Notes: generated by a model not told the origin, from the letters alone. DNA of 64,000 bases from Pseudooceanicola nanhaiensis DSM 18065 (GCF_000688295.1 NZ_JHZF01000011.1:1644288-1708287), one strand, 5' to 3'; positions 27,687 to 38,093 are shown, counted from the first letter of the stretch. Made by a program: numbers and translations.

Positions 27687-28175
27687 ATGGCAGACGTGAG
27701 CGTTGGCATCATCATGGGAAGCCAGTCCGACTGGCCCACGATGAAGGAGGCCGCCCATATCCTCGACGAACTCGGCGTGGGCTACGAGACCCGCATCGTC
27801 TCCGCCCACCGGACGCCGGACCGGCTCTGGTCCTACGGGAAGGAGGCCGCGGGCCGCGGTCTGAAGGTGATCATCGCCGGCGCCGGCGGCGCGGCGCACC
27901 TGCCCGGCATGATGGCGTCGAAGACCCGCGTGCCGGTGATCGGCGTGCCGGTGCAGACGCGGGCGCTCTCCGGCGTCGACAGCCTCTATTCCATCGTCCA
28001 GATGCCCAGGGGCTACCCGGTCGCCACCATGGCCATCGGAAGCGCGGGGGCGGCGAACGCGGGCCTCATGGCCGCCGCGATCCTCGCCACCAATGACACC
28101 GAACTCGCCATCCGCCTCGACGCCTGGCGCGAGGCGCTCTCGGCCTCGATCCCGGAGGTGCCGCTCGATGAGTGA
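27687..28175 (+). CDS. purE: N5-carboxyaminoimidazole ribonucleotide mutase
   Basis: This 162-residue class I PurE converts N5-CAIR to CAIR in purine synthesis. The nucleotide-binding GSQSDWPTM (11-19) is followed by [27 protein letters not shown] and [20 protein letters not shown], all typical, including the His of SAHRTP. It overlaps purK by 8 bases (purK starts within LDE-stop), so the two enzymes, which act in succession, are translationally coupled. Confidence 0.97.
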   Translation: MADVSVGIIMGSQSDWPTMKEAAHILDELGVGYETRIVSAHRTPDRLWSYGKEAAGRGLKVIIAGAGGAAHLPGMMASKTRVPVIGVPVQTRALSGVDSLYSIVQMPRGYPVATMAIGSAGAANAGLMAAAILATNDTELAIRLDAWREALSASIPEVPLDE

Positions 28176-29232
28176 GGTCCGCACCATCGGCATCCTCGGC
28201 GGCGGCCAGCTCGGCCGGATGCTCTCGGTCGCGGCCTCCCGGCTGGGGCTCCGCTGCCACATCTACGAGCCCGGCGCCAACCCGCCCGCCGCGGAGGTGG
28301 CCCATGCCTGCACCACGGCCTCCTACGAGGACGAGGCGGCGCTCCGCGCCTTTGCCCGGAGCGTGGACGTCATCACCTACGAATTCGAGAACATCCCCAC
28401 CTCGGCCCTCGACCTGCTCGAGGACCTGCGCCCGATCCGCCCCGGGCGCGAGGCGCTGCGCGTCTCCCAGGACCGGCTGACCGAGAAAAGCTTCCTGCGC
28501 GACCTCGGCCTCGCGACGGCGCCCTTCGCCGACGTGACCGACGCCGCCTCGATGACGGTGGCCCTCGACGGGATCGGCACGCCCGCGATCCTCAAGACGC
28601 GCCGCCTCGGCTACGACGGCAAGGGCCAGGCGCGTCTCTCGACCCCGGCCGACGCCGAGGCGGCCCGCGCCGCGATGAACGGGGCCCCCGCGATCCTCGA
28701 GGGCTTCGTCGATTTCTCCAGGGAGATCAGCGTGATCGCCGCCCGGAACGCCGACGGCGACGTGGCCTGTTTCGATCCGGGCGAAAACCTCCACGACAAC
28801 GGCATCCTGCGCCGCACCACCGTGCCCGCCGGGATCCCCGGCCCGATGCGGATGGACGCGGTGCTGATCGCGTCGAAGATCCTGAACGCGCTCGACTACG
28901 TCGGCGTGCTGGGCGTCGAGCTCTTCGTCACCCCCGGCGGCCTCGTCGTCAACGAGATCGCGCCAAGGGTGCACAATTCCGGCCACTGGACGCAGAACGG
29001 CTGCGTGGTCGACCAGTTCGAACAGCATATCCGCGCCGTCGCGGGCTGGCCCCTCGGCGACGGCGCCCGGCACGCGGACGTGGTCATGGAGAACCTGATC
29101 GGGGAGGACATGGAGCGCGTGCCGGAGCTCGCCCGGCGGCCGGACACGGCGCTCCACCTCTACGGCAAGGCCGAGACCCGGGCCGGCCGGAAGATGGGCC
29201 ACGCGAACATCGTCACCGCCAAAAGCAGCTGA
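28168..29232 (+). CDS. purK: N5-carboxyaminoimidazole ribonucleotide synthase
   Basis: This 354-residue ATP-grasp enzyme carboxylates AIR with bicarbonate and ATP, feeding Pur[21 protein letters not shown] opens the protein; [30 protein letters not shown] and [14 protein letters not shown] mark the ATP-grasp core and the substrate-binding end. The length is normal. The ATG at 28168 overlaps purE. After the stop lies one copy of the dispersed intergenic element, with no separate terminator. Confidence 0.97.
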   Translation: MSEVRTIGILGGGQLGRMLSVAASRLGLRCHIYEPGANPPAAEVAHACTTASYEDEAALRAFARSVDVITYEFENIPTSALDLLEDLRPIRPGREALRVSQDRLTEKSFLRDLGLATAPFADVTDAASMTVALDGIGTPAILKTRRLGYDGKGQARLSTPADAEAARAAMNGAPAILEGFVDFSREISVIAARNADGDVACFDPGENLHDNGILRRTTVPAGIPGPMRMDAVLIASKILNALDYVGVLGVELFVTPGGLVVNEIAPRVHNSGHWTQNGCVVDQFEQHIRAVAGWPLGDGARHADVVMENLIGEDMERVPELARRPDTALHLYGKAETRAGRKMGHANIVTAKSS

Positions 29233-29238
29233 CCCCCG

Positions 29239-29331
29239 CCTTCCTCTGGTCAATGTATCCCCGCCGGAGGCACCCCCGCGATTTGCCCCCGGCCAAATCG
29301 CACGGCATCGCGTGCGCGGGCTTGCCCGCGC
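29239..29331 (+). repeat. Dispersed structured intergenic repeat, copy 1
   Basis: The head (29239-29272) contains CTTCCTCTGGTC and TATCCCCGCCGGAGGCA. Hairpin 1 pairs GCGATTTG (29278-29285) with CAAATCGC (29294-29301). Hairpin 2 pairs GCGCGGGC (29314-29321) with GCCCGCGC (29324-29331). It lies between the converging purK and PhnM-like genes. The head differs from copy 2 at one base only (A at 29252). Confidence 0.85.
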
Positions 29332-29340
29332 GCCGTTCGG

Positions 29341-30477
29341 TCACGCCATGAACGCCTGCGCAACCTCGCCGGAACAATACCGCATCTCGCCGCCCGCGAT
29401 GACCGCGCCGACATCGCCTGCCGCGTCCACGATTACCAGGTCCGCGCGCAACCCGGACTCCAGCCGCCCGCGATCCTCTAGCCCCAGCACCGCCGCGGGC
29501 CCCGAGGAGACGAGCCCCCAGGCCGCCTCCAGCCCGATCTCATCGGCCAGGGCCAGCGCGGCGATCCGCGGCGCGGGGTAGTGATAGTCGGAGGCCAGGG
29601 CCGTGCAGCCCCCCTCCCGCACCACCTCCGCGGCCGGGATCTTCCCGGCATGCGAGCCGCCGCGCATCACGTTCGGCGCGCCCATCACCACCGGCGCGCC
29701 GGCCCCGGCCGCCGCCCGGACCGCCTCGAAGGTCTCGGGGAATTCCGAGATCGCCACACCCCGCGCGCGCCAGCCCTCGCGCGTCGCCGCGTCCCTGTCG
29801 TCATGGCTCCCGAGCCGCACGCCACGCGCCGCCAGCCGCCCCGCCAGCGCGGCGACCGCCGCCGACACCTCCGCCCCGCGCGCATGGAGCGCCTCGATCA
29901 GGGCCAGGTGCGCCTCGGGGCTGCGGCCGGATTTCAGCGCCTGCCCGGTCAGCCGCGGCACCTTCCTGCCCTTGTCCAGGGCCGCATGCGGCAGGTGGTC
30001 GTTGAAGACGACATAGCCCACGCCGAACCGCGCCACCGCCGCCTCGATCCGCGGGTAATCGTCCAGCAGGTGCGTCTCGACCCGGAGCTGCGCCAGGAGC
30101 GTCGTCGAGAAACGCCCGCGGACCGCCTCCAGCGCCTCCAGCATCCGCAGCGCGAACTCCGGCCCGCGCATGCCGCCCTCCCAGCTCCAGAACTGCGCCA
30201 GCACGGCGGTGGTGATCCCGTTCGCGGCAAGCTCCGCCTCCAGCGCCACCAGCCCGCGAGGCAGGTCGCTGACCGCGCCCCGGCGCGGCGCGAGATGCCG
30301 CTCGAACCCGTCGCCGTGGATGTCGACGATCCCGGGCAGCACCCGCCAGCCCGGCAGGGCGACAGCCCGGCCGGGCCCGCCCTCCGCCAGCCGCCCGCCC
30401 GCCACGCCGAGCGGCGCGTCGGTCAGGCCGCCGGGGCGCAGCACCTCGGCGCCGGTGATATGGAAATCGGGCAGCAT
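29341..30477 (-). CDS. PhnM-like amidohydrolase (ribose 1-methylphosphonate 5-triphosphate diphosphatase family)
   Basis: This 378-residue metal-dependent amidohydrolase has the first metal motif PGIVDIHGDGFERHL (48-62), with Asp and His as in PhnM, then TTAVLAQFWSWEGG, RVETHLLDD, RLGSHDDRDAAT and LASDYHYPAPRIAALAL. The pairing of DIHGDGFERHL with SDYHYP is specific to PhnM-type enzymes. In E. coli PhnM removes pyrophosphate from an intermediate of the C-P lyase route. No other phn gene is present here, so the substrate could be different. The ATG at 30477 follows a run of nine G on the coding strand. Confidence 0.85.
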   Translation of the reverse strand: MLPDFHITGAEVLRPGGLTDAPLGVAGGRLAEGGPGRAVALPGWRVLPGIVDIHGDGFERHLAPRRGAVSDLPRGLVALEAELAANGITTAVLAQFWSWEGGMRGPEFALRMLEALEAVRGRFSTTLLAQLRVETHLLDDYPRIEAAVARFGVGYVVFNDHLPHAALDKGRKVPRLTGQALKSGRSPEAHLALIEALHARGAEVSAAVAALAGRLAARGVRLGSHDDRDAATREGWRARGVAISEFPETFEAVRAAAGAGAPVVMGAPNVMRGGSHAGKIPAAEVVREGGCTALASDYHYPAPRIAALALADEIGLEAAWGLVSSGPAAVLGLEDRGRLESGLRADLVIVDAAGDVGAVIAGGEMRYCSGEVAQAFMA

Positions 30478-30514
30478 CGCCCCCCCCCTAGCCAAGCCGG
30501 GGGCCGAGAGGAAG

Positions 30515-30997
30515 TCAGAACCGCATGAAGGCGTCGGCATAGACCAGCTCTGCCCGGGTCCCCGCGCTGCCGGGCGCAATCGGGTAGAGCAGCGTGTGCT
30601 CCTCCGGGAAGGGCGAGGTGAGGTTCTCGGCCGCCTTGTGGGTGAAGCCGAAGCGGCGGTAATACCGGCCGTCGCCCAGGACGGTGATCGCCTCGGCCTT
30701 CTGGCGGCGGACGAAATCGAGCCCGTAGCGCACGAGCTCGCCGCCCACCCCACGCCGCCGGTACTTGCGCGCCACGGCCAGCGGCGAGAGGCTGACCCAG
30801 CCCTTCGGCGCGTAGTGCCGGGCGAAGCCGACATAGCCCTGTATCGTGCCGTCGATCACCGCGACGAGCTCCACAACCATGTCGCCCGCGTCGCGCAGCC
30901 GGCCGACGAGCAGCGCTTCTTCCGACGTCGGAAACGCCGCGGACAGCAGCGCGGCGATGGCCTCGCGATCCTCGGGCAGAACGAATCTCAGGAACAT
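30515..30997 (-). CDS. GNAT-family N-acetyltransferase
   Basis: This 160-residue protein has VELVAVIDGTIQGYVGFARH, then VSLSPLAVARKYRRRGVGGE with the acetyl-CoA-binding R-R-x-x-G-x-G-G loop, and ITVLGDGRYYRRFGFTHKA, matching the YhbS-like branch of GNAT acetyltransferases. I start at MFLRFVLPED (30997), which has GAGG ahead of it. An in-frame ATG at 31093 would add 32 residues without a ribosome binding site. The substrate is unknown. It lies 37 bases ahead of the PhnM-like gene, so they may share a message. Confidence 0.85.
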   Translation of the reverse strand: MFLRFVLPEDREAIAALLSAAFPTSEEALLVGRLRDAGDMVVELVAVIDGTIQGYVGFARHYAPKGWVSLSPLAVARKYRRRGVGGELVRYGLDFVRRQKAEAITVLGDGRYYRRFGFTHKAAENLTSPFPEEHTLLYPIAPGSAGTRAELVYADAFMRF

Positions 30998-31189
30998 CTC
31001 GACCTCTTCCGGGGACCGCGGATCGGTCCCGCCGGAGGAGGCTAGCAAAGCGACGCGGGTTTGCCCGCCATAGGGATCCTTTTTCGCAGCCATGGCCGGT
31101 CCGTCGGGGAGTTTGCCCAGGATTTGAGCGGGGATTTCGTTGGAATGATGCCCGAAAGGTAATCCGGAAAACCCGCCCCACCAGTGCGG

Positions 31190-31223
31190 GCAAAAGAAAA
31201 GGGCCCGCGCGATGCGGGCCCTT
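31190..31223 (-). terminator. groESL terminator
   Basis: AAGGGCCCGC (31199-31208) and GCGGGCCCTT (31214-31223) form a perfect 10-bp stem. On the leftward strand it is followed by TTTTCTTTTG, a proper U-rich tail, 51 bases after the groEL stop codon. Confidence 0.85.
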
Positions 31224-31274
31224 CCTGTCTGTCGTGGCCGGGCGTCCGGCCGGTTCCGCCGAAGCGGAGCCGTC

Positions 31275-32942
<1,668 letters not shown>

Positions 32943-32969
32943 TTATGATCCGGGAAACGCGCGCTGGCC

Positions 32970-33263
32970 TCAGGCCGCGGCGGTGATGCCCAGGATGTCG
33001 CTTTCCTTCATGATCAGCAGCTCTTCGCCGTCGATCGTGACCTCGGTGCCCGACCATTTGCCGAACAGGATCCGGTCGCCGGCCTTCACGGCCATCTCGA
33101 TCAGCTCGCCGTTGTCCTTGCGGGCACCGGCGCCGACGGAGACGACTTCGCCTTCGGCGGGTTTCTCTTTTGCGCTGTCGGGGATGATCAGCCCGCCCTT
33201 GGTCTTCTCTTCGCTTTCGACGCGACGGACCAGCACGCGATCATGCAGTGGTTTGAATGCCAT
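32970..33263 (-). CDS. groES: Co-chaperonin GroES (10 kDa)
   Basis: This 97-residue lid of the chaperonin cage starts [20 protein letters not shown]. The mobile loop is at about 17-34 ([18 protein letters not shown]), and [20 protein letters not shown] is in the C-terminal half. The length is standard. It is the first gene of the operon. A CIRCE operator and a heat-shock type promoter are placed upstream, so control by both HrcA and RpoH is likely. Confidence 0.99.
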   Translation of the reverse strand: MAFKPLHDRVLVRRVESEEKTKGGLIIPDSAKEKPAEGEVVSVGAGARKDNGELIEMAVKAGDRILFGKWSGTEVTIDGEELLIMKESDILGITAAA

Positions 33264-33333
33264 GTCTCTGAGGCTCCTTGGCTCAAAGTTTCTCCCTTGT
33301 GGGCCCGGCGGCGCATCGAGGCGCCGGGGCCCG

Positions 33334-33360
33334 TTATCACTCCCCTGGGGTGAGTGCTAA
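33334..33360. promoter_or_regulatory. CIRCE operator (HrcA binding site)
   Basis: TTATCACTC at 33334-33342, nine spacer bases, and GAGTGCTAA at 33352-33360 match the CIRCE consensus TTAGCACTC-N9-GAGTGCTAA with one mismatch in the left arm. It sits 70 bases before the groES start, just downstream of the promoter, the usual place for HrcA repression. Confidence 0.95.
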
Positions 33361-33365
33361 CGGCG

Positions 33366-33396
33366 CATAGCTATGGAGGGCGGGCTGGTCTGTCAA
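33366..33396 (-). promoter_or_regulatory. groESL promoter (heat-shock/sigma-70 hybrid)
   Basis: On the leftward strand CTTGACA (complement of 33391-33397) is a perfect TTGACA -35 that also fits the CTTGA of RpoH promoters. CTCCATAGCTATG (complement of 33366-33378) supplies a -10 region resembling CCCATNT. The CIRCE site follows directly. Confidence 0.6.
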
Positions 33397-33614
33397 GCAC
33401 GCAGATCGCGAAAATCTCGCTGATCCGGGGCGCGCGACGCCGCAGCGCGGCGGACAGCGCGACAGCCGAGGGGGCGTTGGACCATATCGCCCCCGATGGT
33501 GCAACCCGGGCCCGCGGATCTTCGCCTTCGCGCGGGCCGGATGACCGCAAAGGGCCAGGGCCGGGCCGCTCCCTGCCCCGCCCGCAGGCACTTGCGGCTG
33601 GGCAAACGGGGGAA

Positions 33615-34643
33615 ATGACCCTACCTGTCAGCAACCGAGATTGCACAGGCGCGTTCATGAGCGAAAGGCAGCCCCACCAAGCCGTCAAGGATGCCGTGCT
33701 GACCCACGGCATCGTCAGCGCGAACCCCGAGGACCTGCTGACCGGAAGCGGCTGGCGCGTCGCCTGGGCGGTGGTGCACGAGGCGATCCTGCGGCTCTGG
33801 AGCGACGACGCCTTCGGGCTGGCGGGCAACGTGGCCTTCCGGATGCTGCTGGCGCTCTTCCCGTTCCTCATCTTCACCAGCTCGCTGACCGCCTTCATCG
33901 GCGACCGGACGATGGCCGAGGATCTGACCGATTTCCTGATCGCGATCGTGCCCCCGGCGCTGGTCGATCCCATCGTCTCCGAGGTGCACAAGGTCATGAC
34001 CGTGCAGCGCAGCGGGGTGCTTGGGGCGGGGATCCTGCTGACGCTGTGGTTCGCCATCGGCGGGGTGGACGGCGTGCGCGTCGGGCTGAACCGCGCCTAC
34101 GGCGTGCGCGAGACGCGGTCGGTGCTCGTGATCTACGCGCTCCAGATCTCCATGCTGATCTTCGCGGGGCTGGTGCTGGTGCTCGTGGGATACCTGATCG
34201 TCCTCGCGCCGCGCGCCGGATCGTGGCTGCACATGCTGATGCCGCGGTTCGAGCCCGAGTCGGTCACCATCAGCCTGATCCGCTACCCGGCCGCCGGCGG
34301 CATCCTGCTCTTCTCGCTCTTCGCGGCGCATATCTTCCTGCCGGCGCGGCGGACCCGGTTCTCGAGCATCTGGCCAGGCGTGGTCTTCACCGTCGCCGGC
34401 TGGACCGTGCTGACCTCGGCCTTTTCCTATTACCTGACGAGTTTCGCGGCCTACGCCAGCTATTACGCCGGGCTCGCGGGGATCATCGCGGCGCTCTACT
34501 TCATGTATCTCGCGGCGCTGGTCCTGATCTTCGGCGGAGAGCTGAACCGCGCCATCCGCATCCGCAGGCTGGCGCGTGCCATGCGGCCCGACCGGGCGCG
34601 CCGGCGGCGGCTGTCGCTCTCCCGCAGGTCCGGGGCCAAGTGA
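33615..34643 (+). CDS. YihY/BrkB-family inner-membrane protein
   Basis: This 342-residue protein has six predicted membrane segments. GLAGNVAFRMLLALFPFLIF is the first and carries the A-F-x-x-L-L-A-L-F-P signature of the YihY (former RNase BN) family; ILLTLWFAIGGVDGVRVGLN and YYAGLAGIIAALYFMYLAAL are also typical. It ends with an Arg-rich cytoplasmic tail. The family's role is not established. I chose the ATG at 33615 because GGGGGAA precedes it; the ATG at 33657 (MSERQPHQ) would shorten it by 14 residues and is also plausible. Confidence 0.85.
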   Translation: MTLPVSNRDCTGAFMSERQPHQAVKDAVLTHGIVSANPEDLLTGSGWRVAWAVVHEAILRLWSDDAFGLAGNVAFRMLLALFPFLIFTSSLTAFIGDRTMAEDLTDFLIAIVPPALVDPIVSEVHKVMTVQRSGVLGAGILLTLWFAIGGVDGVRVGLNRAYGVRETRSVLVIYALQISMLIFAGLVLVLVGYLIVLAPRAGSWLHMLMPRFEPESVTISLIRYPAAGGILLFSLFAAHIFLPARRTRFSSIWPGVVFTVAGWTVLTSAFSYYLTSFAAYASYYAGLAGIIAALYFMYLAALVLIFGGELNRAIRIRRLARAMRPDRARRRRLSLSRRSGAK

Positions 34644-34706
34644 AAGGCCCGGCCCCCTTTTTGGGGGGCCAAATGAAAGGCCCGGCCCCCTCTGGGGGAC
34701 CGGGCC
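34639..34706 (+). terminator. Tandem duplicated terminator hairpins after the YihY gene
   Basis: The stop-codon region AAGTGAAAGGCCCGGCCCCC (34639 on) is repeated as AAATGAAAGGCCCGGCCCCC from 34671. Each copy runs into a hairpin: the first closes on a TTTTT loop with GGGGGGCC, the second pairs 34679-34690 with 34694-34706 (GGGGG and CCGGGCC). No T-run follows the second stem. The duplication includes the stop-codon context. Confidence 0.65.
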
Positions 34707-34741
34707 GGAATTCCGTGGCGCCGCAGCGCCTTGCCGATGGC

Positions 34742-34948
34742 TCAGGCGAGCTGCAGGTTGGCTGCCGACTCGCGGCCGTTGCGGCCTGCCTCGATGTCGA
34801 AGGTCACCTTCGCGCCGTCCTTCAGCGTGGTGAGGCCAGCGCGCTCGACGGCGCTGATGTGGACGAACACGTCCTTGTCGCCGCCATCGGGTGCGATGAA
34901 GCCGTAGCCTTTGGTGGCGTTGAACCATTTCACGGTGCCAGTGGCCAT
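34742..34948 (-). CDS. Cold-shock protein (CspA family)
   Basis: This 68-residue single cold-shock domain has [20 protein letters not shown] with the RNP1 motif KGYGFI, followed by [13 protein letters not shown] with RNP2 VFVHI. These proteins bind single-stranded RNA and DNA as chaperones. The ATG at 34948 has AGGAG eleven bases ahead. The leader upstream (to about 35140) is fairly long, as is common for csp genes, but I cannot point to a cold-box. Cold induction is not assured, since many family members are constitutive. Confidence 0.95.
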   Translation of the reverse strand: MATGTVKWFNATKGYGFIAPDGGDKDVFVHISAVERAGLTTLKDGAKVTFDIEAGRNGRESAANLQLA

Positions 34949-35187
34949 GCGTGAGTCTCCTGTTTCGTTTTTGCTGCCCGCGGAGATGCGGCAGCCCGGC
35001 ACGTCCAAGCAATCGAGCCTGTCGCCGGTGGAGCGTCACAGCAGTCGAAGGTCGCAAACTTGCCCCTCCGAAATGGCGTTTTCGCGGGATTCGCGCAAGA
35101 GGTGAGTTGCCTTTCTGAGCCGGAAATTGCCGATTTGCGGTGGAACCGAAGGGTTTTTCGCGCGTCGTCCCGGAGGAGGTGAACGTC

Positions 35188-35538
35188 ATGTCACATCACG
35201 ACGACATCTGGTCGATCGAAGAGCTTCTCTGGACCGGCGGCACCGACGCGTTTCGCAACCGGATGGCCCCTGCCTGTCTCATGGCGTTTCCGGGGATCGG
35301 CGTGCTCGAAGGCGATGCGGTTCTCGACAGTCTCAAGGATGCGCCGCGCTGGCAATCGGTCGAAATGGCCGGGCGGCACCGGGTCGAAACCGACGGCGTC
35401 ACCGTGCTGAGCTACCGCGCCACCGGGATGCGCGACGGCGACGCGCCCTATACCGCGCTCTGCACCTCGACATGGCTGCGCGGCAGGGACGGTTGGCGGC
35501 TGGTCCAGCACCAGCAGGCGGCCGACGCTCCGGCTTGA
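35188..35538 (+). CDS. NTF2-like (SnoaL/DUF4440-type) small protein
   Basis: This 116-residue protein starts MSHHDDIWSIEELLWTGGTD and has the one-domain cone fold pattern: a helix pair, then VLEGDAVLDSLKDAPRWQSV, GVTVLSYRATGMRDGDAPYT and a final TSTWLRGRDGWRLVQHQQ strand. The W-R-L-x-x-H-x-Q ending is typical of DUF4440/SnoaL proteins. The ATG at 35188 follows GGAGGAGG. An enzymatic role is possible but cannot be named. Confidence 0.75.
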   Translation: MSHHDDIWSIEELLWTGGTDAFRNRMAPACLMAFPGIGVLEGDAVLDSLKDAPRWQSVEMAGRHRVETDGVTVLSYRATGMRDGDAPYTALCTSTWLRGRDGWRLVQHQQAADAPA

Positions 35539-35684
35539 CCGCCGGCCGCAGGGAGAGCGGGCTTCAACCGCGTCGCCCCGGAGCCGCGTCATGCCGCGGT
35601 CCCGCGCCGCATCGAAGGCCGGGCAGAGACGCGGCCCGGACCGGACCGGCAGAAGAGCCTCGCCAGGCCCGGGCACGGCCTCGC

Positions 35685-36350
35685 TCAGGCGTCGCCCCAG
35701 TCGGCCAGCCCGCGACGGCCGGCCTCGGACAGGTCATAGACCCCGCGCTCGACCCGCCGGAACCATCCGTAATGGTCATCTCTCATGATCCGCGTCGCCG
35801 CCGGGACGCCCGCGGCCCTCGCGATCACCGCGCCGCGCTCCGGCCCCGTCTCGGCCAGGTAGCGCGCGCAGCGCAGCGCGTCCTGCCGGTAACTCGTGAC
35901 GATCCCGTGCCGAGTCGCGCCCCCGTCGTTCGGATCCCCGACCCGTCTTGCGAATTCCCGCAGGAGCCGCCCCTTCTTGCGCGCCGATTTCCGCGGCACA
36001 TAGGGGCCGGGGTCGCAGAGCACCTCGACGAAGCCGTCGCCGGCGCGCACGTGGATCAGCCCGAGACCCAGCCGCCGGCAGAGCGCGACGTCCGCCGCCA
36101 CCGCCTTGCGGCCCTTCTTCGGCTTGGGCACCGCAAGGTAGACCGCATCCGACACCGCCAGCCGCGCGATACCCTGCTGCACGAGAGACAGGGTGAACCC
36201 GGTCTTGAGCTCGATCAGCACCGGATCCCCGCCGTCCGGCGGCATGGCCATCACGTCCGCGGGGCCGACCTCGCCCTTTACCTCGAAACCCTTTGCCTCG
36301 AGCCAGCGTTTCACCGGAGCGTACAGCCCGCTTTCCCTGCCCTTGCCCAT
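35685..36350 (-). CDS. DUF2161 putative PD-(D/E)XK phosphodiesterase
   Basis: This 221-residue protein starts MGKGRESGLYAPVKRWLEAK. ADVMAMPPDGGDPVLIELKT supplies the D-x(n)-E-x-K nuclease core (Asp of ADVMA, then ELK). QQGIARLAVSDAVYLAVP follows, matching DUF2161, where a C-terminal winged-helix-like segment (about 150-221, ending DLSEAGRRGLADWGDA) is also usual. The ATG at 36350 follows AGGA; an upstream GTG at 36371 is less likely. It is divergent from the ZIP-family gene. The substrate is unknown. Confidence 0.8.
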   Translation of the reverse strand: MGKGRESGLYAPVKRWLEAKGFEVKGEVGPADVMAMPPDGGDPVLIELKTGFTLSLVQQGIARLAVSDAVYLAVPKPKKGRKAVAADVALCRRLGLGLIHVRAGDGFVEVLCDPGPYVPRKSARKKGRLLREFARRVGDPNDGGATRHGIVTSYRQDALRCARYLAETGPERGAVIARAAGVPAATRIMRDDHYGWFRRVERGVYDLSEAGRRGLADWGDA

Positions 36351-36410
36351 GTCCGTCCTGCCTGACCTCACCCCTTCCTACCCTTCAGAAGACAAGGCGC
36401 AAAACCCCTC

Positions 36411-37112
36411 ATGACACTGATCCTCGTCGTCGCCATCGTATCCGTCGCCCTCGTCGCGGGCGCCATCTGGGGGCTCTACCTGCCCCTGCCCCGCCCGCTC
36501 GAGGGCTTCCTGATCGCGCTCGCCGGGGGTGCGCTGATCGTGTCGGTGATGGAAGAGCTGATCCGGCCCGCGCTTGAAAGCCTGTCCTTCCCGCTCCTGA
36601 CGCTGTCCGTCGCGGCCGGTGCGCTACTGTTCACCGCGGCCGACCGCCAGCTCGAGAAATCGACCGAGGGCAGCGAGGGCGGCGGCCTGCTGCTGGCCAT
36701 CACCTTCGACGGGGTGCCCGAGAACCTCGCGCTCGGCGTCGCGCTGATCGGCACCTCGGGGCTCGAGGTGGCGGCGCTGGCGGGGTCCATCCTGCTGTCG
36801 AACCTGCCGGAGGCCGCGGGCGGTGCGAAGGGCATGGCCGAGGGCGGCATGTCGCGCCGCCGCATCCTGATGCTCTGGGTCGGCACCGCCGCGCTGCTGG
36901 CCGGGGCGGCGATCGTGGGCAACCTCGCGCTTGCGGGCGTGTCCGACGCGTGGCTGGCCGCGATCCGCTGCTTCGCCGCGGGGGCCGTCACCGCCTCGCT
37001 CGCGACCGAGGTCTTCCCGAAGGCCTTCCGCGAGGACCATTTCGGCACCGGTCTCGCGATCACGCTGGGCCTGATCGTGGCGCTCGGCCTCTCGCAGCTC
37101 TCCGGCGGGTGA
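36411..37112 (+). CDS. ZIP-family metal transporter
   Basis: This 233-residue integral membrane protein has about eight hydrophobic segments. The two signature helices carry LLLAITFDGVPENLALGVAL and SILLSNLPEAAGGAKGMAEG, which match the metal-binding H/D-x-x-P-E-N/G pattern of ZIP transporters, although Asp replaces the first His. That Asp variant is common in bacterial ZIP relatives. Import of zinc or another divalent metal is likely, but the specificity is not visible. It lies 60 bases upstream of the manganese-dependent pyrophosphatase gene and may be co-transcribed. Confidence 0.8.
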   Translation: MTLILVVAIVSVALVAGAIWGLYLPLPRPLEGFLIALAGGALIVSVMEELIRPALESLSFPLLTLSVAAGALLFTAADRQLEKSTEGSEGGGLLLAITFDGVPENLALGVALIGTSGLEVAALAGSILLSNLPEAAGGAKGMAEGGMSRRRILMLWVGTAALLAGAAIVGNLALAGVSDAWLAAIRCFAAGAVTASLATEVFPKAFREDHFGTGLAITLGLIVALGLSQLSGG

Positions 37113-37172
37113 CAAGGCGCGGGGCGGCCAGTATACCCCCCGCGACTCTGCATTCACCAACGGAAGACTGAC

Positions 37173-38093
37173 ATGACGATCAAGGTTTTCGGCCACAAAT
37201 CTCCCGACACCGATTCCACCGGCTCGCCGCTGATCTGGGCGTGGTATCTCTCCGAGGTGCGCGGCCAGCCCGCGGAGGCGAAACTGCTGGGCGAGCCCAA
37301 CACCGAGGCCGCCTTCGTCCTGCAGAAATGGGGTGTCGAGAAACCCGAGATCATCTCGGACGTCAGCGCCGACGACAAGGTCGTGATCGTCGACACCAAC
37401 AACCCGGCCGAGCTGCCCGCCTCGATCAAGGACGCGGACATCATCCAGATCATCGACCACCACAAGCTGGCCGGCGGGCTCGAGACCCGGGCGCCGATCG
37501 ACATCACGATCAAGCCGCTCGCCTGCACCGCGACCATCATGCACAACCTGATGGGCCCGAACGAGAGCAGGATGACCGACCAGATCAAGGGGCTGATGCT
37601 GTCCTGCATCCTGTCGGACACGCTGGAATTCCGCTCGCCCACCACGACGGACCAGGACAAGGCACTGGCCGAGACGCTTGCGAAGGAGCTGGGGATCGAC
37701 CTCTCCGCCTATGCCTCCGAGATGTTCGAGGCGAAATCCGACGTCTCGGCCTTCTCGGATGCCGAGTTGCTGCGGATGGACAGCAAGGAATATGCCGTCG
37801 GCGACACCAAGTTCCGCGTCTCGGTGCTGGAGACCACGGCGCCGAAGATCGTGCTCGACCGCAAGGCCTCGCTGATGGAGACCATGGGCACCGTCGCGCA
37901 GGAAGACGGCGTCGATCAGGTGCTGCTCTTCGTCGTCGACATCCTGAACGAGGAGGCCACGCTGCTGGTCCCGAACGAGCTGGTGAAGACCGTGGCCGAA
38001 AAGAGCTTCGACGCGCAGGTTGACGGCGACACCGTGGTCCTGCCCGGCGTGATGAGCCGCAAGAAGCAGATCATCCCGTCCCTGAAGGTCTGA
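37173..38093 (+). CDS. ppaC: Manganese-dependent (family II) inorganic pyrophosphatase
   Basis: This 306-residue cytosolic DHH-family enzyme hydrolyses pyrophosphate. Metal ligands are visible in FGHKSPDTDST (His8, Asp12, Asp14), VDTNNP (Asp74) and IDHHKLAG (95-97), with LSDTLEFRSPTTT for the second aspartate. The C-terminal DHHA2 domain ends with GVMSRKKQIIPSL, the Arg-Lys-Lys pyrophosphate-binding segment. It needs Mn2+ or Co2+ for high activity. The ZIP gene 60 bases upstream could supply metal to it, which is inference. Confidence 0.97.
   Translation: MTIKVFGHKSPDTDSTGSPLIWAWYLSEVRGQPAEAKLLGEPNTEAAFVLQKWGVEKPEIISDVSADDKVVIVDTNNPAELPASIKDADIIQIIDHHKLAGGLETRAPIDITIKPLACTATIMHNLMGPNESRMTDQIKGLMLSCILSDTLEFRSPTTTDQDKALAETLAKELGIDLSAYASEMFEAKSDVSAFSDAELLRMDSKEYAVGDTKFRVSVLETTAPKIVLDRKASLMETMGTVAQEDGVDQVLLFVVDILNEEATLLVPNELVKTVAEKSFDAQVDGDTVVLPGVMSRKKQIIPSLKV

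Larger units (their letters stand above)
33264..33614. other. 351-base intergenic region between groES and the YihY gene
   Basis: Besides the CIRCE operator and groES promoter, this gap holds only GC-rich sequence with no ORF, repeat or hairpin I can support. The groES leader (33264-33333) contains a GCGCC-rich segment at 33310-33328. A GGGGG stretch before 33615 serves as ribosome binding site for the rightward gene. Confidence 0.6.

Noticed and set aside
29233..29340. Intrinsic terminator of purK
   Set aside because: The hairpins here belong to the dispersed element and lack T-runs; I list them as part of that repeat instead, although they may end transcription.
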